Source: an uncultured Bacteroides sp. (lineage in GTDB: Bacteria; Bacteroidota; Bacteroidia; Bacteroidales; Bacteroidaceae). From it: DNA of 33,182 nucleotides. This document shows positions 25,983-33,182 of the stretch, one piece after another; the stretch's first letter is position 1; each line of letters opens with the position of its first letter. Both the position numbers and the translations under genes were made by a program. The DNA is taken from contig URWA01000033.1 in the NCBI GenBank assembly GCA_900551445.1, positions 1 through 33,182 of the forward strand, written 5' to 3'. The notes under the pieces are model-generated. The model was not told the origin of the DNA. It ran no database searches and saw only the letters and a program-made list of their open reading frames with translations.

Positions 25983-27641
25983 TTATTTGACTTCTTGGTA
26001 AAGGAAACGTTTGATGCTCTTCTTCGGCGTTTTTTCAAACTCCTCAGGATAGATTTTGACACGGGCAATCTGTGAATAGGCCGGAAGTTCTGCATTGACA
26101 GCCACCCGGTTTTCTTCCATGATCTTTTCGATGTCTTCTTTGGTCAGTCCTTGTTTGAATGCCTCGTCAAAGTCCGGATAGATCAGAGCGGCCAGCTTGT
26201 TGTCACTTTGCTGGATGACAATGTTCTCGCATACATAAGGAAGATTGCTTATCTTTTCTTCGATTTCTTCCGGATAGATGTTCTGACCGGAAGGTCCGAG
26301 CAGCATGTTTTTGCTTCGTCCTTTGATGGTGAGATTACCCTCCTTGTCCATCACTCCCAAGTCTCCCGTATGCAGCCAGCCTTCGGCATCAATGGCCTGG
26401 GCGGTTGATTCCGGGTTCTTGTAATATCCCAGCATGACATTTTCTCCTCTTGTGAGAATTTCTCCTACCACGTTTTGCGGGTCGGGACTGTCAATCTTGA
26501 TTTCCATACGGGGAGCCGCTTTTCCGCAAGAACCAGGTTTGTAGCGCCGCCAGTCTTCATAGCTGATAATCGGGCCACATTCCGTCATTCCGTAGCCTAC
26601 CGTATAAGGGAAATCCAGGCTTCTCAACAGACGTTCCACATCCTGGTTGAAAGCCGCCCCTCCGATGATGACCTCATAGAAGTTGCCGCCAAAAGCCTGT
26701 ACCATGTGTTCGCGTACGGCCTCCTTGATCTTATCATTGATGAGCGGAACCCTTAACAGGATTTTCATTTTCAGCGTTTCCAGTTTGGGCAATACGTTCT
26801 TCTTGATAATCTTCTCGATGATAAGCGGAACAGAAATCACAATATGAGGTTTGACTTCCGTAAAGGCCTGGAATATGATTTTCGGGCTGGGCATACGGGT
26901 GAGGAAGTACACGTGACATCCTGCACAGACTTCATAGATGAACTCAAAAGCCAGTCCGTACATGTGGGCCATGGGAAGGATGGAAATTACTTTGTTTCCC
27001 GGCTGCAAATGCAAAACCTCGAACGCAAACTTGGTGTTGGACCACAGGCTGCGATAGGGCAGCATGACGCCTTTGGAAAAACTGGTTGTTCCGGAAGTAT
27101 AGTTAATCAAGGCCAGTTCTTCGGGAGTATCTCTCCGGTAGCTGACATGTTCTTTCCGGAAATTGCGGGGGAACTTCTTTCCGAACATTTCATTCAGGTG
27201 TTCCCGGGCATATTCCAACTGCTTGCTGCGGCAGACCAGCAGGGTAAAGTCCGTCATCAGAATGATACCTTCCAGGTTGGGCATTTCGCTTTCGTTCAAT
27301 GATTCCCATACCACGTCGCCCACAAAAAGCAGGCGGGCATCGGAGTGGTTCACGATGTTGTGAATGTTGTCTGCCTTGAATTCATGCAGAATCGGAACAG
27401 CTACAGCGCCGTAGGTCAGAATAGCCAGAAAGGCAACTCCCCAGTGCGAACTGTTACGTCCGCATAGGGCCACTTTGTCGCCCGGCTTGATACCGCTTTC
27501 TTCCAGCAGGATATGTAGTTTCTCTATTTTACGTGCTACGTCCTTGTATTGCAGGGTGGCGCCTTTATAATCGGTCAAGGCATCCATGTCCCAGTTTGTC
27601 TTGATACTGTCCTCGATAAAGGCCAGAAAACTTTTTTCCAT
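25983..27641 (-). CDS. AMP-binding long-chain acyl-CoA ligase (FadD-like)
   Basis: A 552-residue adenylate-forming enzyme that probably activates fatty acids to acyl-CoA through acyl-AMP. The core motifs are present: the phosphate-binding loop 'YTSGTTSFSKG' at 181-191 (canonical YTSGTTGxPKG, here with Ser for the third Gly and for Pro), 'GYGMTECGP' at 349-357, 'LHTGDLG' at 423-429, 'KGRSKNMLLGPSGQNIYPEE' at 440-459 and a C-terminal lysine region 'KTPKKSIKRF' at 537-546. No signal peptide is seen, so it is cytosolic or membrane-associated. It has its own strong promoter with an inverted repeat, and shares its transcript with the repeat outer-membrane protein 5 bases downstream. The chain-length preference is unknown. 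Confidence 0.9.
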   Translation of the reverse strand: MEKSFLAFIEDSIKTNWDMDALTDYKGATLQYKDVARKIEKLHILLEESGIKPGDKVALCGRNSSHWGVAFLAILTYGAVAVPILHEFKADNIHNIVNHSDARLLFVGDVVWESLNESEMPNLEGIILMTDFTLLVCRSKQLEYAREHLNEMFGKKFPRNFRKEHVSYRRDTPEELALINYTSGTTSFSKGVMLPYRSLWSNTKFAFEVLHLQPGNKVISILPMAHMYGLAFEFIYEVCAGCHVYFLTRMPSPKIIFQAFTEVKPHIVISVPLIIEKIIKKNVLPKLETLKMKILLRVPLINDKIKEAVREHMVQAFGGNFYEVIIGGAAFNQDVERLLRSLDFPYTVGYGMTECGPIISYEDWRRYKPGSCGKAAPRMEIKIDSPDPQNVVGEILTRGENVMLGYYKNPESTAQAIDAEGWLHTGDLGVMDKEGNLTIKGRSKNMLLGPSGQNIYPEEIEEKISNLPYVCENIVIQQSDNKLAALIYPDFDEAFKQGLTKEDIEKIMEENRVAVNAELPAYSQIARVKIYPEEFEKTPKKSIKRFLYQEVK

Positions 27642-27657
27642 ATATTCGTATTTATTG

Positions 27658-27686
27658 TTTGCACAAAGTTAGCTCATTTGTGCAAA
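27658..27686. promoter_or_regulatory. Inverted repeat over the -7 box and transcription start of the acyl-CoA ligase gene
   Basis: TTTGCACAAA (27658-27667) and TTTGTGCAAA (27677-27686) are perfect 10-base inverted copies around 9 bases. The upstream arm (minus strand) overlaps the -7 box TATCTTTG and the other arm lies in the leader, where it creates a second -7-like TAACTTTG (27664-27671). The position fits a repressor operator, or a leader hairpin. Confidence 0.5.
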
Positions 27687-27713
27687 GATACCTTTTTGTT
27701 TCAAGTTTCCAAA
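27683..27713 (-). promoter_or_regulatory. Consensus promoter of the acyl-CoA ligase operon
   Basis: On the minus strand TTTG (27710-27713), a 19-base spacer and TATCTTTG (27683-27690) match the Bacteroides -33/-7 consensus fully. Expected start near 27678, leader about 37 bases. Confidence 0.8.
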
Positions 27714-27715
27714 CA

Positions 27716-27771
27716 AAATAACTCAAAACTATGCGGTCGGGGCATGCATTTAGCAAGGAGATGAGTTATTT
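27716..27771 (-). terminator. Weak terminator after the GH13 gene
   Basis: On the minus strand AAATAACTCA (27762-27771, containing the stop codon) pairs with TGAGTTATTT (27716-27725), followed by TGTTTGG. The stem is AT-rich and the loop is 36 bases, so it may be leaky. It abuts the -33 element of the next promoter. Confidence 0.4.
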
Positions 27772-29466
27772 CATTTTTAACTTCAGAATCTTTCCTCCGT
27801 AGGCCGGAAGTTCCGTGCAGACCGGACTGTCTGGGGAGAAGCAGATGGTTTCCTGTTTTCCTGAGAGCAGATCCTTGCATTTGCATTTTGGGGAAGGAGC
27901 TATTTTCAGGTAATCAAATGCATGTGAAGGGATGTTGACTCCAATCTGTGCGGGAGCATCTCCGAAGTTTACCATAACCAGCAATACTTCGTTGGCAAAT
28001 TTCCGTAAGAAAGCATATTGCTTGTGTTCGTTCATCTGCCATCCGTTCAGGTTGACATACATCAGATCGAAAAACTCACCGTCACTGATGGCCGGTTCAT
28101 TCTGGCAGATGTGCAACACGGTTTCATAGAAATGCCGCAGTTCTTTTTCTCTTTCATTCAGCAGATGGGTGTTCCAGCGTCCGTGGTTGTTCCAGCGGAA
28201 AATACTGTCCACGCACCAATAATCGAAAATAGTGGTCCGTCCGTCGCGTCCGCTGAATCCTTCACTGTCCATACCTTTTTCACCCAGTTCCTGACCGAAA
28301 TAGACCATGACCGGATTTTTCCGCAGACAGGCCGAAACGATGAAGGCCGGGACAGCCTTGAACGGGTCTTCGGCAAAGAAGCCGGAAGCGATACGTTGTT
28401 CGTCGTGGTTTTCCAGGAAATTCAGCATGTGGTCCTGGATGTCGTCCACGCTTTGCCAGCAATGCGTAATGCCGGTGGCTGAGGCATAGCCGCAGGTGAT
28501 GTTTCTCAGCGTGTCATAAAGGCCCACTTTGTCGTACAAGTAATCAAAGTGTCCATTGTGGATATAGTTCCGGTATTCGTTCGGATTATATACCTCGGCG
28601 ATAAAGATAATATGCGGGTAAGCAGCTTTGATACGCGGGATGACCCATCCCCAGAATTCGCAGGGCACCATCTCTGCCATATCACAGCGGAAGCCGTCGA
28701 TTCCTTTTTCGGCCCAGTAGCTCAATATCTGCTCCATTTTATGCCAGGTGTCGGGAATCGGCTCGAAGTGTCCTCCCGTATGGTTGATGTAATCCACCCC
28801 ATAGTTCAGTTTGACCGTTTCGTACCAGTCATTCCGGTTAGGCCACGGGTCAAAGCGGTCGTTTCCGGTAGCCTTTGCCGGCATTTCTTCGTAGGTTCCC
28901 ATTTCCGGATTGTAGAAATCAATTTCCCCTTCCAGTTTCTGTCCGGGAATGTAGTAGAAATTGTTTTGCGGGTTGAAAGCTTGTGTGCAGTCGTCGTCTT
29001 CTCCCAGGTCTTTGACCCCCTGTGGCTTGGTGATGGAATGATACTGGCGTGCCACGTGGTTCGGTACGAAATCGATAATCATTTTCAGCCCACATTCATG
29101 GGTACGTTTCACCAAGTCCTCGAATTCTTCCATCCGTTTGTCTACGTGTTCGGCGAGGTCGGGGTCTACATCATAGTAATCGCGGATAGCGTAGGGAGAA
29201 CCGGCTTTCCCTTTCACGATGGAAGGATGATTTTTCGGGATACCGTATGCGGTGTAATCTGTTTGTGAAGCGTGAGCCAGTAAGCCGGTGTACCAGATGT
29301 GGGTAGCTCCCAGTTTCTTGATTTCATGCAAAGCCTGTTTGGTGAAATCTTTCATTTTCCCGCATCCGTTTGTAGCCAAATCCCCGTCGGGCTGGCAAGT
29401 CTTGTTCTGGTTGCCAAACAGTCGGGTAAATACCTGATAGATAATGATTTTTTTTGTCGTTTCCAT
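27766..29466 (-). CDS. Cytosolic alpha-amylase-family glycoside hydrolase (GH13)
   Basis: A 566-residue GH13 enzyme with the (beta/alpha)8 barrel at about 5-440 and a C-terminal beta domain at about 470-566. Conserved regions are 'DFVPNH' at 132-137, 'GFRCDMAE' at 258-265 with the nucleophile Asp262, 'FIAEVYN' with the acid/base Glu291, and 'LENHDEQR' with Asp355 stabilising the transition state. All catalytic residues are present. There is no signal peptide, so it acts on alpha-glucans or maltodextrins inside the cell, perhaps glycogen. The exact specificity cannot be read. It lies 122 bases after fabD behind a strong hairpin, and no clear -7 box was found for it. An AGGA-type ribosome site precedes the ATG. 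Confidence 0.92.
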   Translation of the reverse strand: METTKKIIIYQVFTRLFGNQNKTCQPDGDLATNGCGKMKDFTKQALHEIKKLGATHIWYTGLLAHASQTDYTAYGIPKNHPSIVKGKAGSPYAIRDYYDVDPDLAEHVDKRMEEFEDLVKRTHECGLKMIIDFVPNHVARQYHSITKPQGVKDLGEDDDCTQAFNPQNNFYYIPGQKLEGEIDFYNPEMGTYEEMPAKATGNDRFDPWPNRNDWYETVKLNYGVDYINHTGGHFEPIPDTWHKMEQILSYWAEKGIDGFRCDMAEMVPCEFWGWVIPRIKAAYPHIIFIAEVYNPNEYRNYIHNGHFDYLYDKVGLYDTLRNITCGYASATGITHCWQSVDDIQDHMLNFLENHDEQRIASGFFAEDPFKAVPAFIVSACLRKNPVMVYFGQELGEKGMDSEGFSGRDGRTTIFDYWCVDSIFRWNNHGRWNTHLLNEREKELRHFYETVLHICQNEPAISDGEFFDLMYVNLNGWQMNEHKQYAFLRKFANEVLLVMVNFGDAPAQIGVNIPSHAFDYLKIAPSPKCKCKDLLSGKQETICFSPDSPVCTELPAYGGKILKLKMK

Positions 29467-29489
29467 AATGAGTCCTTTCTTTGTGGTTG

Positions 29490-29566
29490 ATAAAAAGAAA
29501 AAGCACGAATTATACGCTTCAGCACGGATGTATGAAAAGGATCCGTCGGTTTCGTATAATTCGTGC
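29490..29566 (-). terminator. Terminator of fabD, possible attenuator before the GH13 gene
   Basis: On the minus strand GCACGAATTATACG (29553-29566) pairs perfectly with CGTATAATTCGTGC (29503-29516), followed by TTTTTCTTTTT. The 36-base apical part contains a smaller hairpin (ACGGATCC-type arms). It lies between fabD and GH13, 23 bases past the fabD stop codon. Confidence 0.75.
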
Positions 29567-29588
29567 CTGTGTCAGACTGATTGTCTGA

Positions 29589-30476
29589 TTATGCTATTCC
29601 ATGTGCGTTGACTTCTTTGTTGATTTTCTTGATCAGTCCTTGCAGTACGGCACCCGGACCACATTCTGTAAAGTCGTCCGCTCCGTCGGCAATCATGTGC
29701 TGTACGGTCTGTGTCCAGCGTACAGAAGCCGTGAGCTGTGCTACCAGGTTCTTCTTGATTTCAGCCGGGTCGGTATGAGGAAGAGCATCTACATTCTGGT
29801 AAATCGGACATTTCGGGGTGTGGAATTCCGTGGCGTTGATGGCTGCTTCCAGTTCCACCTTGGCAGGGTTCATGAGCGGAGAGTGGAAAGCACCGCCCAC
29901 TTTCAACGGAAGGGCACGCTTGGCACCGGCGGCTTTCATCAGTTCACAAGCCTTGTTGATACCTTCGATGCTTCCTGAGATGACAATCTGTCCCGGGCAG
30001 TTGTAGTTGGCTGCCACGCAAACTTCTCCTTCTGCCGCAACCGAAGCGCAGATTTCTTCTACTTTTTCATCCGGCAAAGCAATGATGGCCGCCATGGTAG
30101 AAGGCTGGGCTTCGCAGGCTTTCTGCATGGCCATGGCACGTGCATACACCAGTTTCAGTCCGTCTTCGAATGACAAGGCTCCGGCAGCTACCAGGGCAGA
30201 AAATTCACCCAAGGAGTGTCCGGCAGTCATTTCCGGCTGGAAGGCATCTCCCATGCACAAGGCAGAGATGACAGAGTGAAGGAATACGGCGGGCTGAGTT
30301 ACCTTTGTCTGACGCAAATCTTCGTCGGTACCTTCGAACATGATGTCGGTGATGCGGTAACCCAAAATATCATTGGCTTTCTCAAATAATTCTTTGGCAA
30401 GTGGAGACGTTTCGTACAGGTCTTTTCCCATACCTACGAACTGGGCTCCTTGTCCGGGAAATACAAATGCTTTCAT
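29589..30476 (-). CDS. fabD: Malonyl-CoA:ACP transacylase
   Basis: A 295-residue cytosolic enzyme that loads malonyl groups from CoA onto acyl carrier protein for fatty acid synthesis. Family motifs are 'FPGQGAQFVGMG' at 6-17, the nucleophile elbow 'GHSLGEFSAL' at 86-95 with Ser88, 'QxPSTMAAI' near 125-131 and 'GGAFHSPLM' at 194-202 with the catalytic His198. The length is typical. It has its own -7 box in the 54-base gap after thiD and ends at a strong terminator. No other fab genes lie beside it. Confidence 0.96.
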   Translation of the reverse strand: MKAFVFPGQGAQFVGMGKDLYETSPLAKELFEKANDILGYRITDIMFEGTDEDLRQTKVTQPAVFLHSVISALCMGDAFQPEMTAGHSLGEFSALVAAGALSFEDGLKLVYARAMAMQKACEAQPSTMAAIIALPDEKVEEICASVAAEGEVCVAANYNCPGQIVISGSIEGINKACELMKAAGAKRALPLKVGGAFHSPLMNPAKVELEAAINATEFHTPKCPIYQNVDALPHTDPAEIKKNLVAQLTASVRWTQTVQHMIADGADDFTECGPGAVLQGLIKKINKEVNAHGIA

Positions 30477-30505
30477 ATTTTCTTTTTGGTTTAAGTTATT
30501 GCCTG

Positions 30506-30513
30506 CAAAGGTA
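30506..30513 (-). promoter_or_regulatory. -7 box of the fabD promoter
   Basis: TACCTTTG on the minus strand matches TAnnTTTG. The expected start near 30501 gives a leader of about 25 bases. No TTTG was found at the -33 distance. The box lies in the gap between thiD and fabD, so fabD can be transcribed without thiD. Confidence 0.55.
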
Positions 30514-30530
30514 ATGATTCTTTTGACATA

Positions 30531-31364
30531 TTACTCATTTTTGTCGAAAATGTGCATAGGCACAGGCGAATGGAAGTGGTTCAACGGGCCGTGTCCATGG
30601 CCGATGCACACATCTTTTCCGGATTTGATGCCTTTGTACACATATTGTTTGGCTTTTTCCACTGCGGAAGTAACCGTCTCTCCCAGAGCTAGATACGTGG
30701 CAATGGCCGAGGAAAGCGTACATCCCGTACCGTGGGTGTTGCGGCTTTCCACTTTAGGGGCAGTAAACAGATGAGGGTGGTCTTCGTCGGCAGTCTGAAG
30801 TACATCACACATTTGTCCGCCTTCCAGGTGCCCTCCCTTGATGAGTACGCCTTTGCAGCCCAGTCCCAGCATCTTTTTAGCCTGGCGTTGCATGTCTTCG
30901 ACGGTATTGATTTTTTGTCCGGCCAGTATTTCGGCCTCACTCAGATTGGGGGTGATGAGAGTGGCCAAGGGGATTAACCGGGTCGTGATGGCTTCGATGG
31001 CTTCGTCTTCCATCAGCTTGCATCCGCTGGTCGATACCATGACGGGGTCGAATACCACGAACCGCGGACGGTATTTCTGGAGCGATTCTGCGATGACCTC
31101 TACAATTTTTGTGTCATTGATCATGCCAATCTTGATGGCTTGCGGGTGAATGTCCTCCATGACGGCCTCTATTTGTCCTTTCACATAGGCAGGAGGTACG
31201 GGATGGATGCCCGTTACTCCGCAAGTGTTTTGTACGGTAATGGCCGTGATGGCACTGGCCGCATAGGCTCCCAGCGCGGAAATGGCTTTGATGTCGGCTT
31301 GGATGCCCGCTCCACCGCTACAGTCGGAACCGGCGATGGTCAGTATACAGGGGTAAGTTCTCAT
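30531..31364 (-). CDS. thiD: Hydroxymethylpyrimidine/phosphomethylpyrimidine kinase
   Basis: A 277-residue ribokinase-fold enzyme that phosphorylates HMP and HMP-phosphate in thiamine synthesis. Motifs are 'AGSDCSGGAGIQADIKA' at 11-27, 'VFDPVMVSTSG' at 104-114, 'TPNLSEAEIL' at 138-147 and the anion-hole segment 'THGTGCTLSSAIA' at 210-222. The frame extends to a GTG at 31385, but that codon lies inside the -7 box, so the ATG at 31364 is the start. The histidine-rich tail 'GHGHGPLNHFHSPVP' at 255-269 is noteworthy. No thiamine (TPP) riboswitch is possible in the short leader of about 16 bases, and no other thi genes are present, so this is a lone salvage-type thiD. Confidence 0.95.
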   Translation of the reverse strand: MRTYPCILTIAGSDCSGGAGIQADIKAISALGAYAASAITAITVQNTCGVTGIHPVPPAYVKGQIEAVMEDIHPQAIKIGMINDTKIVEVIAESLQKYRPRFVVFDPVMVSTSGCKLMEDEAIEAITTRLIPLATLITPNLSEAEILAGQKINTVEDMQRQAKKMLGLGCKGVLIKGGHLEGGQMCDVLQTADEDHPHLFTAPKVESRNTHGTGCTLSSAIATYLALGETVTSAVEKAKQYVYKGIKSGKDVCIGHGHGPLNHFHSPVPMHIFDKNE

Positions 31365-31384
31365 TTTCAGTAGATAATTTTTCA

Positions 31385-31392
31385 CAAAGATA
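31385..31392 (-). promoter_or_regulatory. -7 box of the thiD promoter
   Basis: TATCTTTG on the minus strand matches TAnnTTTG exactly. The expected start is near 31380. It lies back to back with the manC box, 23 bases apart. It overlaps the alternative GTG start, which excludes that start. Confidence 0.6.
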
Positions 31393-31415
31393 GGAAATAT
31401 TCAAAATTAATCGTT

Positions 31416-31423
31416 TAACTTTG
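31416..31423 (+). promoter_or_regulatory. -7 box of the manC promoter
   Basis: TAACTTTG matches TAnnTTTG exactly on the plus strand. The expected start near 31428 is about 20 bases before the ATG at 31448 and downstream of the TTG at 31421, so it supports the ATG as start. Confidence 0.6.
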
Positions 31424-31447
31424 CGTAGTTACCAAGAAAAGTTTGTT

Positions 31448-32512
31448 ATGAATCCGACGAATAATCATGTGGTCATTATGGCTGGAGGCATAGGCAGTCG
31501 CTTTTGGCCGATGAGCAGCCCGGAAATGCCCAAGCAGTTTATTGATGTGCTGGGATGTGGGCGTACGCTCATCCAACTGACCGTAGATCGTTTTAAAGAT
31601 GTCTGCCTGCCCGAGAATATATGGGTTGTCACTTCAGCCAAATACGCAGAAATCGTCAAGGAGCAGTTGCCCGAAGTGCCGCAGGAACATATCTTGCTTG
31701 AACCTTGCCGCCGGAATACGGCCCCCTGCATTGCCTATGTGAGCTGGAAAATCAAGGCCCGTAATCCAAAAGCCAATATCGTAGTGACTCCCAGTGACCA
31801 TATTGTGATGAACGTGCGTGAGTTTGACCGCGTCGTGACTTCGGCCATGAAGTTTACGGCCGATTCGGATGCCATCGTGACATTGGGAATGAAGGCTACC
31901 CGTCCGGAAACAGGTTACGGATACATTGAGGCCGATTTGTCGATGGCCTGTCCTTCGAACAAGGAGATTTACCGGGTGGATGCCTTCCGCGAAAAACCGG
32001 ATTTGGCCACGGCCGAACGCTATTTGCAGCGGAACAACTATTTCTGGAATGCAGGCATCTTTGTATGGAATGTCAATACGATTGTCAATGCTATCCGGGT
32101 GTATCAGCCGGTGATGGCGAAGATATTCGAACGTCTGTTCCCGTATTTCTATACCGACAAGGAGCAGGAAATGGTGAACGAACTGTTCCCTACCTGCGAG
32201 AATATCTCCGTGGATTATGCCATTATGGAGAAGGCGGACGAGATTTATGTCTTCCCGGCTTCTTTCGGCTGGAGCGATTTAGGCACGTGGGGTTCGCTCC
32301 ATGAAAACTCCAAGCGTGATGCTCATAACAATGTGTGCATCGGTCCGGACATCCGAATGTATGAATCACGCAACTGCGTGGTACATGCTACTCAGGAAAA
32401 GAGAGTGGTGGTGCAAGGACTCGACGGATATATCGTGGCCGAAAAGAACAATACGCTGCTGGTCTGCCGCCTGTCGGAAGAACAACGCATCAAGGAATTT
32501 TCCGCTGAATAA
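31448..32512 (+). CDS. manC: Mannose-1-phosphate guanylyltransferase
   Basis: A 354-residue nucleotidyltransferase that makes GDP-mannose from mannose 1-phosphate and GTP, for GDP-fucose, capsule and glycoprotein glycans. The nucleotide-binding signature 'MAGGIGSRFWPMSSPEMPKQ' is at 11-30, followed by 'EPCRRNTAPCIAYV', 'VTPSDHIV', 'GYGYIEAD', 'FREKPD', 'FWNAGIFVW' and 'VDYAIMEK...FGWSDLGTW'. It ends soon after the N-terminal catalytic part and a short beta-helix-like tail, so it is the monofunctional form without the phosphomannose isomerase domain of bifunctional ManC. An in-frame TTG at 31421 is rejected as start because it lies in the promoter. Confidence 0.93.
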   Translation: MNPTNNHVVIMAGGIGSRFWPMSSPEMPKQFIDVLGCGRTLIQLTVDRFKDVCLPENIWVVTSAKYAEIVKEQLPEVPQEHILLEPCRRNTAPCIAYVSWKIKARNPKANIVVTPSDHIVMNVREFDRVVTSAMKFTADSDAIVTLGMKATRPETGYGYIEADLSMACPSNKEIYRVDAFREKPDLATAERYLQRNNYFWNAGIFVWNVNTIVNAIRVYQPVMAKIFERLFPYFYTDKEQEMVNELFPTCENISVDYAIMEKADEIYVFPASFGWSDLGTWGSLHENSKRDAHNNVCIGPDIRMYESRNCVVHATQEKRVVVQGLDGYIVAEKNNTLLVCRLSEEQRIKEFSAE

Positions 32513-32535
32513 TATATATAAGGTAAGGATAAAAA

Positions 32536-32574
32536 GAAAGGGACGCTCGTAACGAGTCGTCCCTTTCTTCTTTT
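32536..32574. terminator. Bidirectional terminator between manC and tpx
   Basis: GAAAGGGACG-CTCG-TAA-CGAG-T-CGTCCCTTTC forms a 14-base-pair stem with one bulge (32536-32567), followed on the plus strand by TTCTTTTA. On the minus strand the stem is followed by TTTTTATCC. It lies between convergent genes. Confidence 0.85.
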
Positions 32575-32586
32575 ATATTCCCTTAT

Positions 32587-33090
32587 TTATTTGAGGGCTG
32601 CCAGTGCAGCTTCATAGTCGGGTTCTTCTACGATTTCCGGAACCAGCTGGGTATAGATTACCTTTCCTTCCGGATTCAGGATAACCACGGCACGGGCCAG
32701 CAGTCCGCACAACGGGCCGTCGGTCATCAGCACTCCATAATCTTTTCCGAAAGTAGAAGTGTAACGGTAGTCCGACAGCGGAATCACGCGTTCAATCCCT
32801 TCAGCCGTGCAGAAACGTCCTTGTGCAAACGGCAGGTCTTTGGAGATAGCCAGCACCAGTGTGTTCTCCATTCCGGCAGCCAGCTGGTTGAACTTGCGGA
32901 CAGAAGCCGCACATACGCCTGTGTCCATGCTCGGGAAAATGTTCAGCACCACGAACTTGCCTTTGGCATCAGCCAGGGTGAACGAACTCAGGTCACCTTT
33001 TACCAGTGAGAAATCGGGAGCCTGTGCCCCTTTCTGTATAAACTCTCCAGCCAGTGTGACGGGAGTTCCTTGAAATAAAGTTGTAGCCAT
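32587..33090 (-). CDS. tpx: Thiol peroxidase (Tpx-type peroxiredoxin)
   Basis: A 167-residue atypical 2-Cys peroxiredoxin reducing hydrogen and lipid peroxides with thioredoxin. The peroxidatic Cys60 is in 'PSMDTGVCAASVRKF' and the resolving Cys94 in 'DLPFAQGRFCTAEG', both characteristic of Tpx. The frame extends two codons to a TTG at 33096, but the ATG at 33090 begins the conserved 'MATTLFQG' and is preferred. It is monocistronic in this view: convergent with manC downstream, with a possible -7 box at 33118 and a possible terminator of an unseen gene upstream. Confidence 0.96.
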   Translation of the reverse strand: MATTLFQGTPVTLAGEFIQKGAQAPDFSLVKGDLSSFTLADAKGKFVVLNIFPSMDTGVCAASVRKFNQLAAGMENTLVLAISKDLPFAQGRFCTAEGIERVIPLSDYRYTSTFGKDYGVLMTDGPLCGLLARAVVILNPEGKVIYTQLVPEIVEEPDYEAALAALK

Positions 33091-33117
33091 AATCAATTCG
33101 TTTTTAAATAATCGTCA

Positions 33118-33125
33118 TAAAGATA
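33118..33125 (-). promoter_or_regulatory. Probable -7 box of the tpx promoter
   Basis: TATCTTTA on the minus strand differs from TAnnTTTG only in the last base. It gives a leader of about 22 bases. No -33 TTTG is seen, as often at regulated stress promoters. Confidence 0.4.
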
Positions 33126-33141
33126 ACAACAATAGTTCGTT

Positions 33142-33171
33142 AAAAATTAGCCCAGCCTAAGCGGCTCTGGC
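33142..33171 (-). terminator. Possible terminator of a minus-strand gene beyond the window
   Basis: On the minus strand GCC-ag-AGCC-GCTTA-GGCT-g-GGC forms an imperfect hairpin followed by TAATTTTT. The gene it would serve lies past the window end and cannot be checked. Confidence 0.35.
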
Positions 33172-33182
33172 AGTAAATAAAA

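Noticed and set aside
28549..29268. 239-codon plus-strand frame
   Set aside because: Antisense to GH13, whose catalytic motifs are all intact; frames of this kind recur opposite several housekeeping genes here (also 20142-20861 and 16836-17501).
31365..31420. Thiamine (TPP) riboswitch before thiD
   Set aside because: The leader after the -7 box is only about 16 bases and has no THI-box sequence.

Overview
The window is chromosomal DNA from a gut-type member of the Bacteroidales, most likely Bacteroides or Phocaeicola. The evidence is tandem SusC/SusD pairs, fimbrillin-like lipoproteins with Bacteroidota lipoboxes, promoters with the Bacteroides -7 box TAnnTTTG, a type III glutamine synthetase, a class III fructose-1,6-bisphosphatase and an LL-diaminopimelate aminotransferase. 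The species cannot be fixed from the sequence alone. No insertion sequence, CRISPR array, phage gene or rRNA was found.

Region 1 (1-740) starts inside a tRNA-Glu(UUC) gene on the minus strand with a recognisable promoter. About 690 bases without a convincing gene follow. They hold a cluster of palindromes built on the octamer GAAACATA/TATGTTTC (251-350), a perfect 14-base dyad (594-607) and a weak candidate promoter (615-642).

Region 2 (741-15600, plus strand) is a seven-gene polysaccharide utilization locus (PUL). It encodes two fimbrillin-family lipoproteins, SusC, SusD, SusC, SusD and a surface PL11 rhamnogalacturonan lyase, with gaps of 18-45 bases and a strong terminator after the last gene. 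The likely target is the rhamnogalacturonan-I backbone of pectin: the lyase cuts at the cell surface and the two SusCD pairs import the oligosaccharides. There is no regulator, no unsaturated-uronyl hydrolase and no debranching enzyme here, so control and later steps must be encoded elsewhere.

Region 3 (15638-23079, mostly minus strand) is core metabolism: an AspT/YidE-type transporter followed by fbp, then dapL followed by glnN. A 17-base dyad sits at the -33 position of the transporter-fbp promoter.

Region 4 (23168-24703, plus) is a short operon of a YitT-family membrane protein and a Crp/Fnr-type regulator. Region 5 (24709-30513, minus) holds fabD, a cytosolic GH13 alpha-amylase-family enzyme, and an acyl-CoA ligase followed after 5 bases by an outer-membrane protein with about thirteen short glycine-rich repeats (LA_2272-type). 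Region 6 (30531-33182) holds thiD and the GDP-mannose gene manC, which diverge from a compact promoter region, and then tpx in convergent orientation.

The most interesting points are the two fimbrillin-like lipoproteins heading a pectin locus where surface glycan-binding proteins would be expected, the repeat protein paired with an acyl-CoA ligase, the palindrome cluster near the tRNA, and two promoter dyads that look like operators of unknown regulators.
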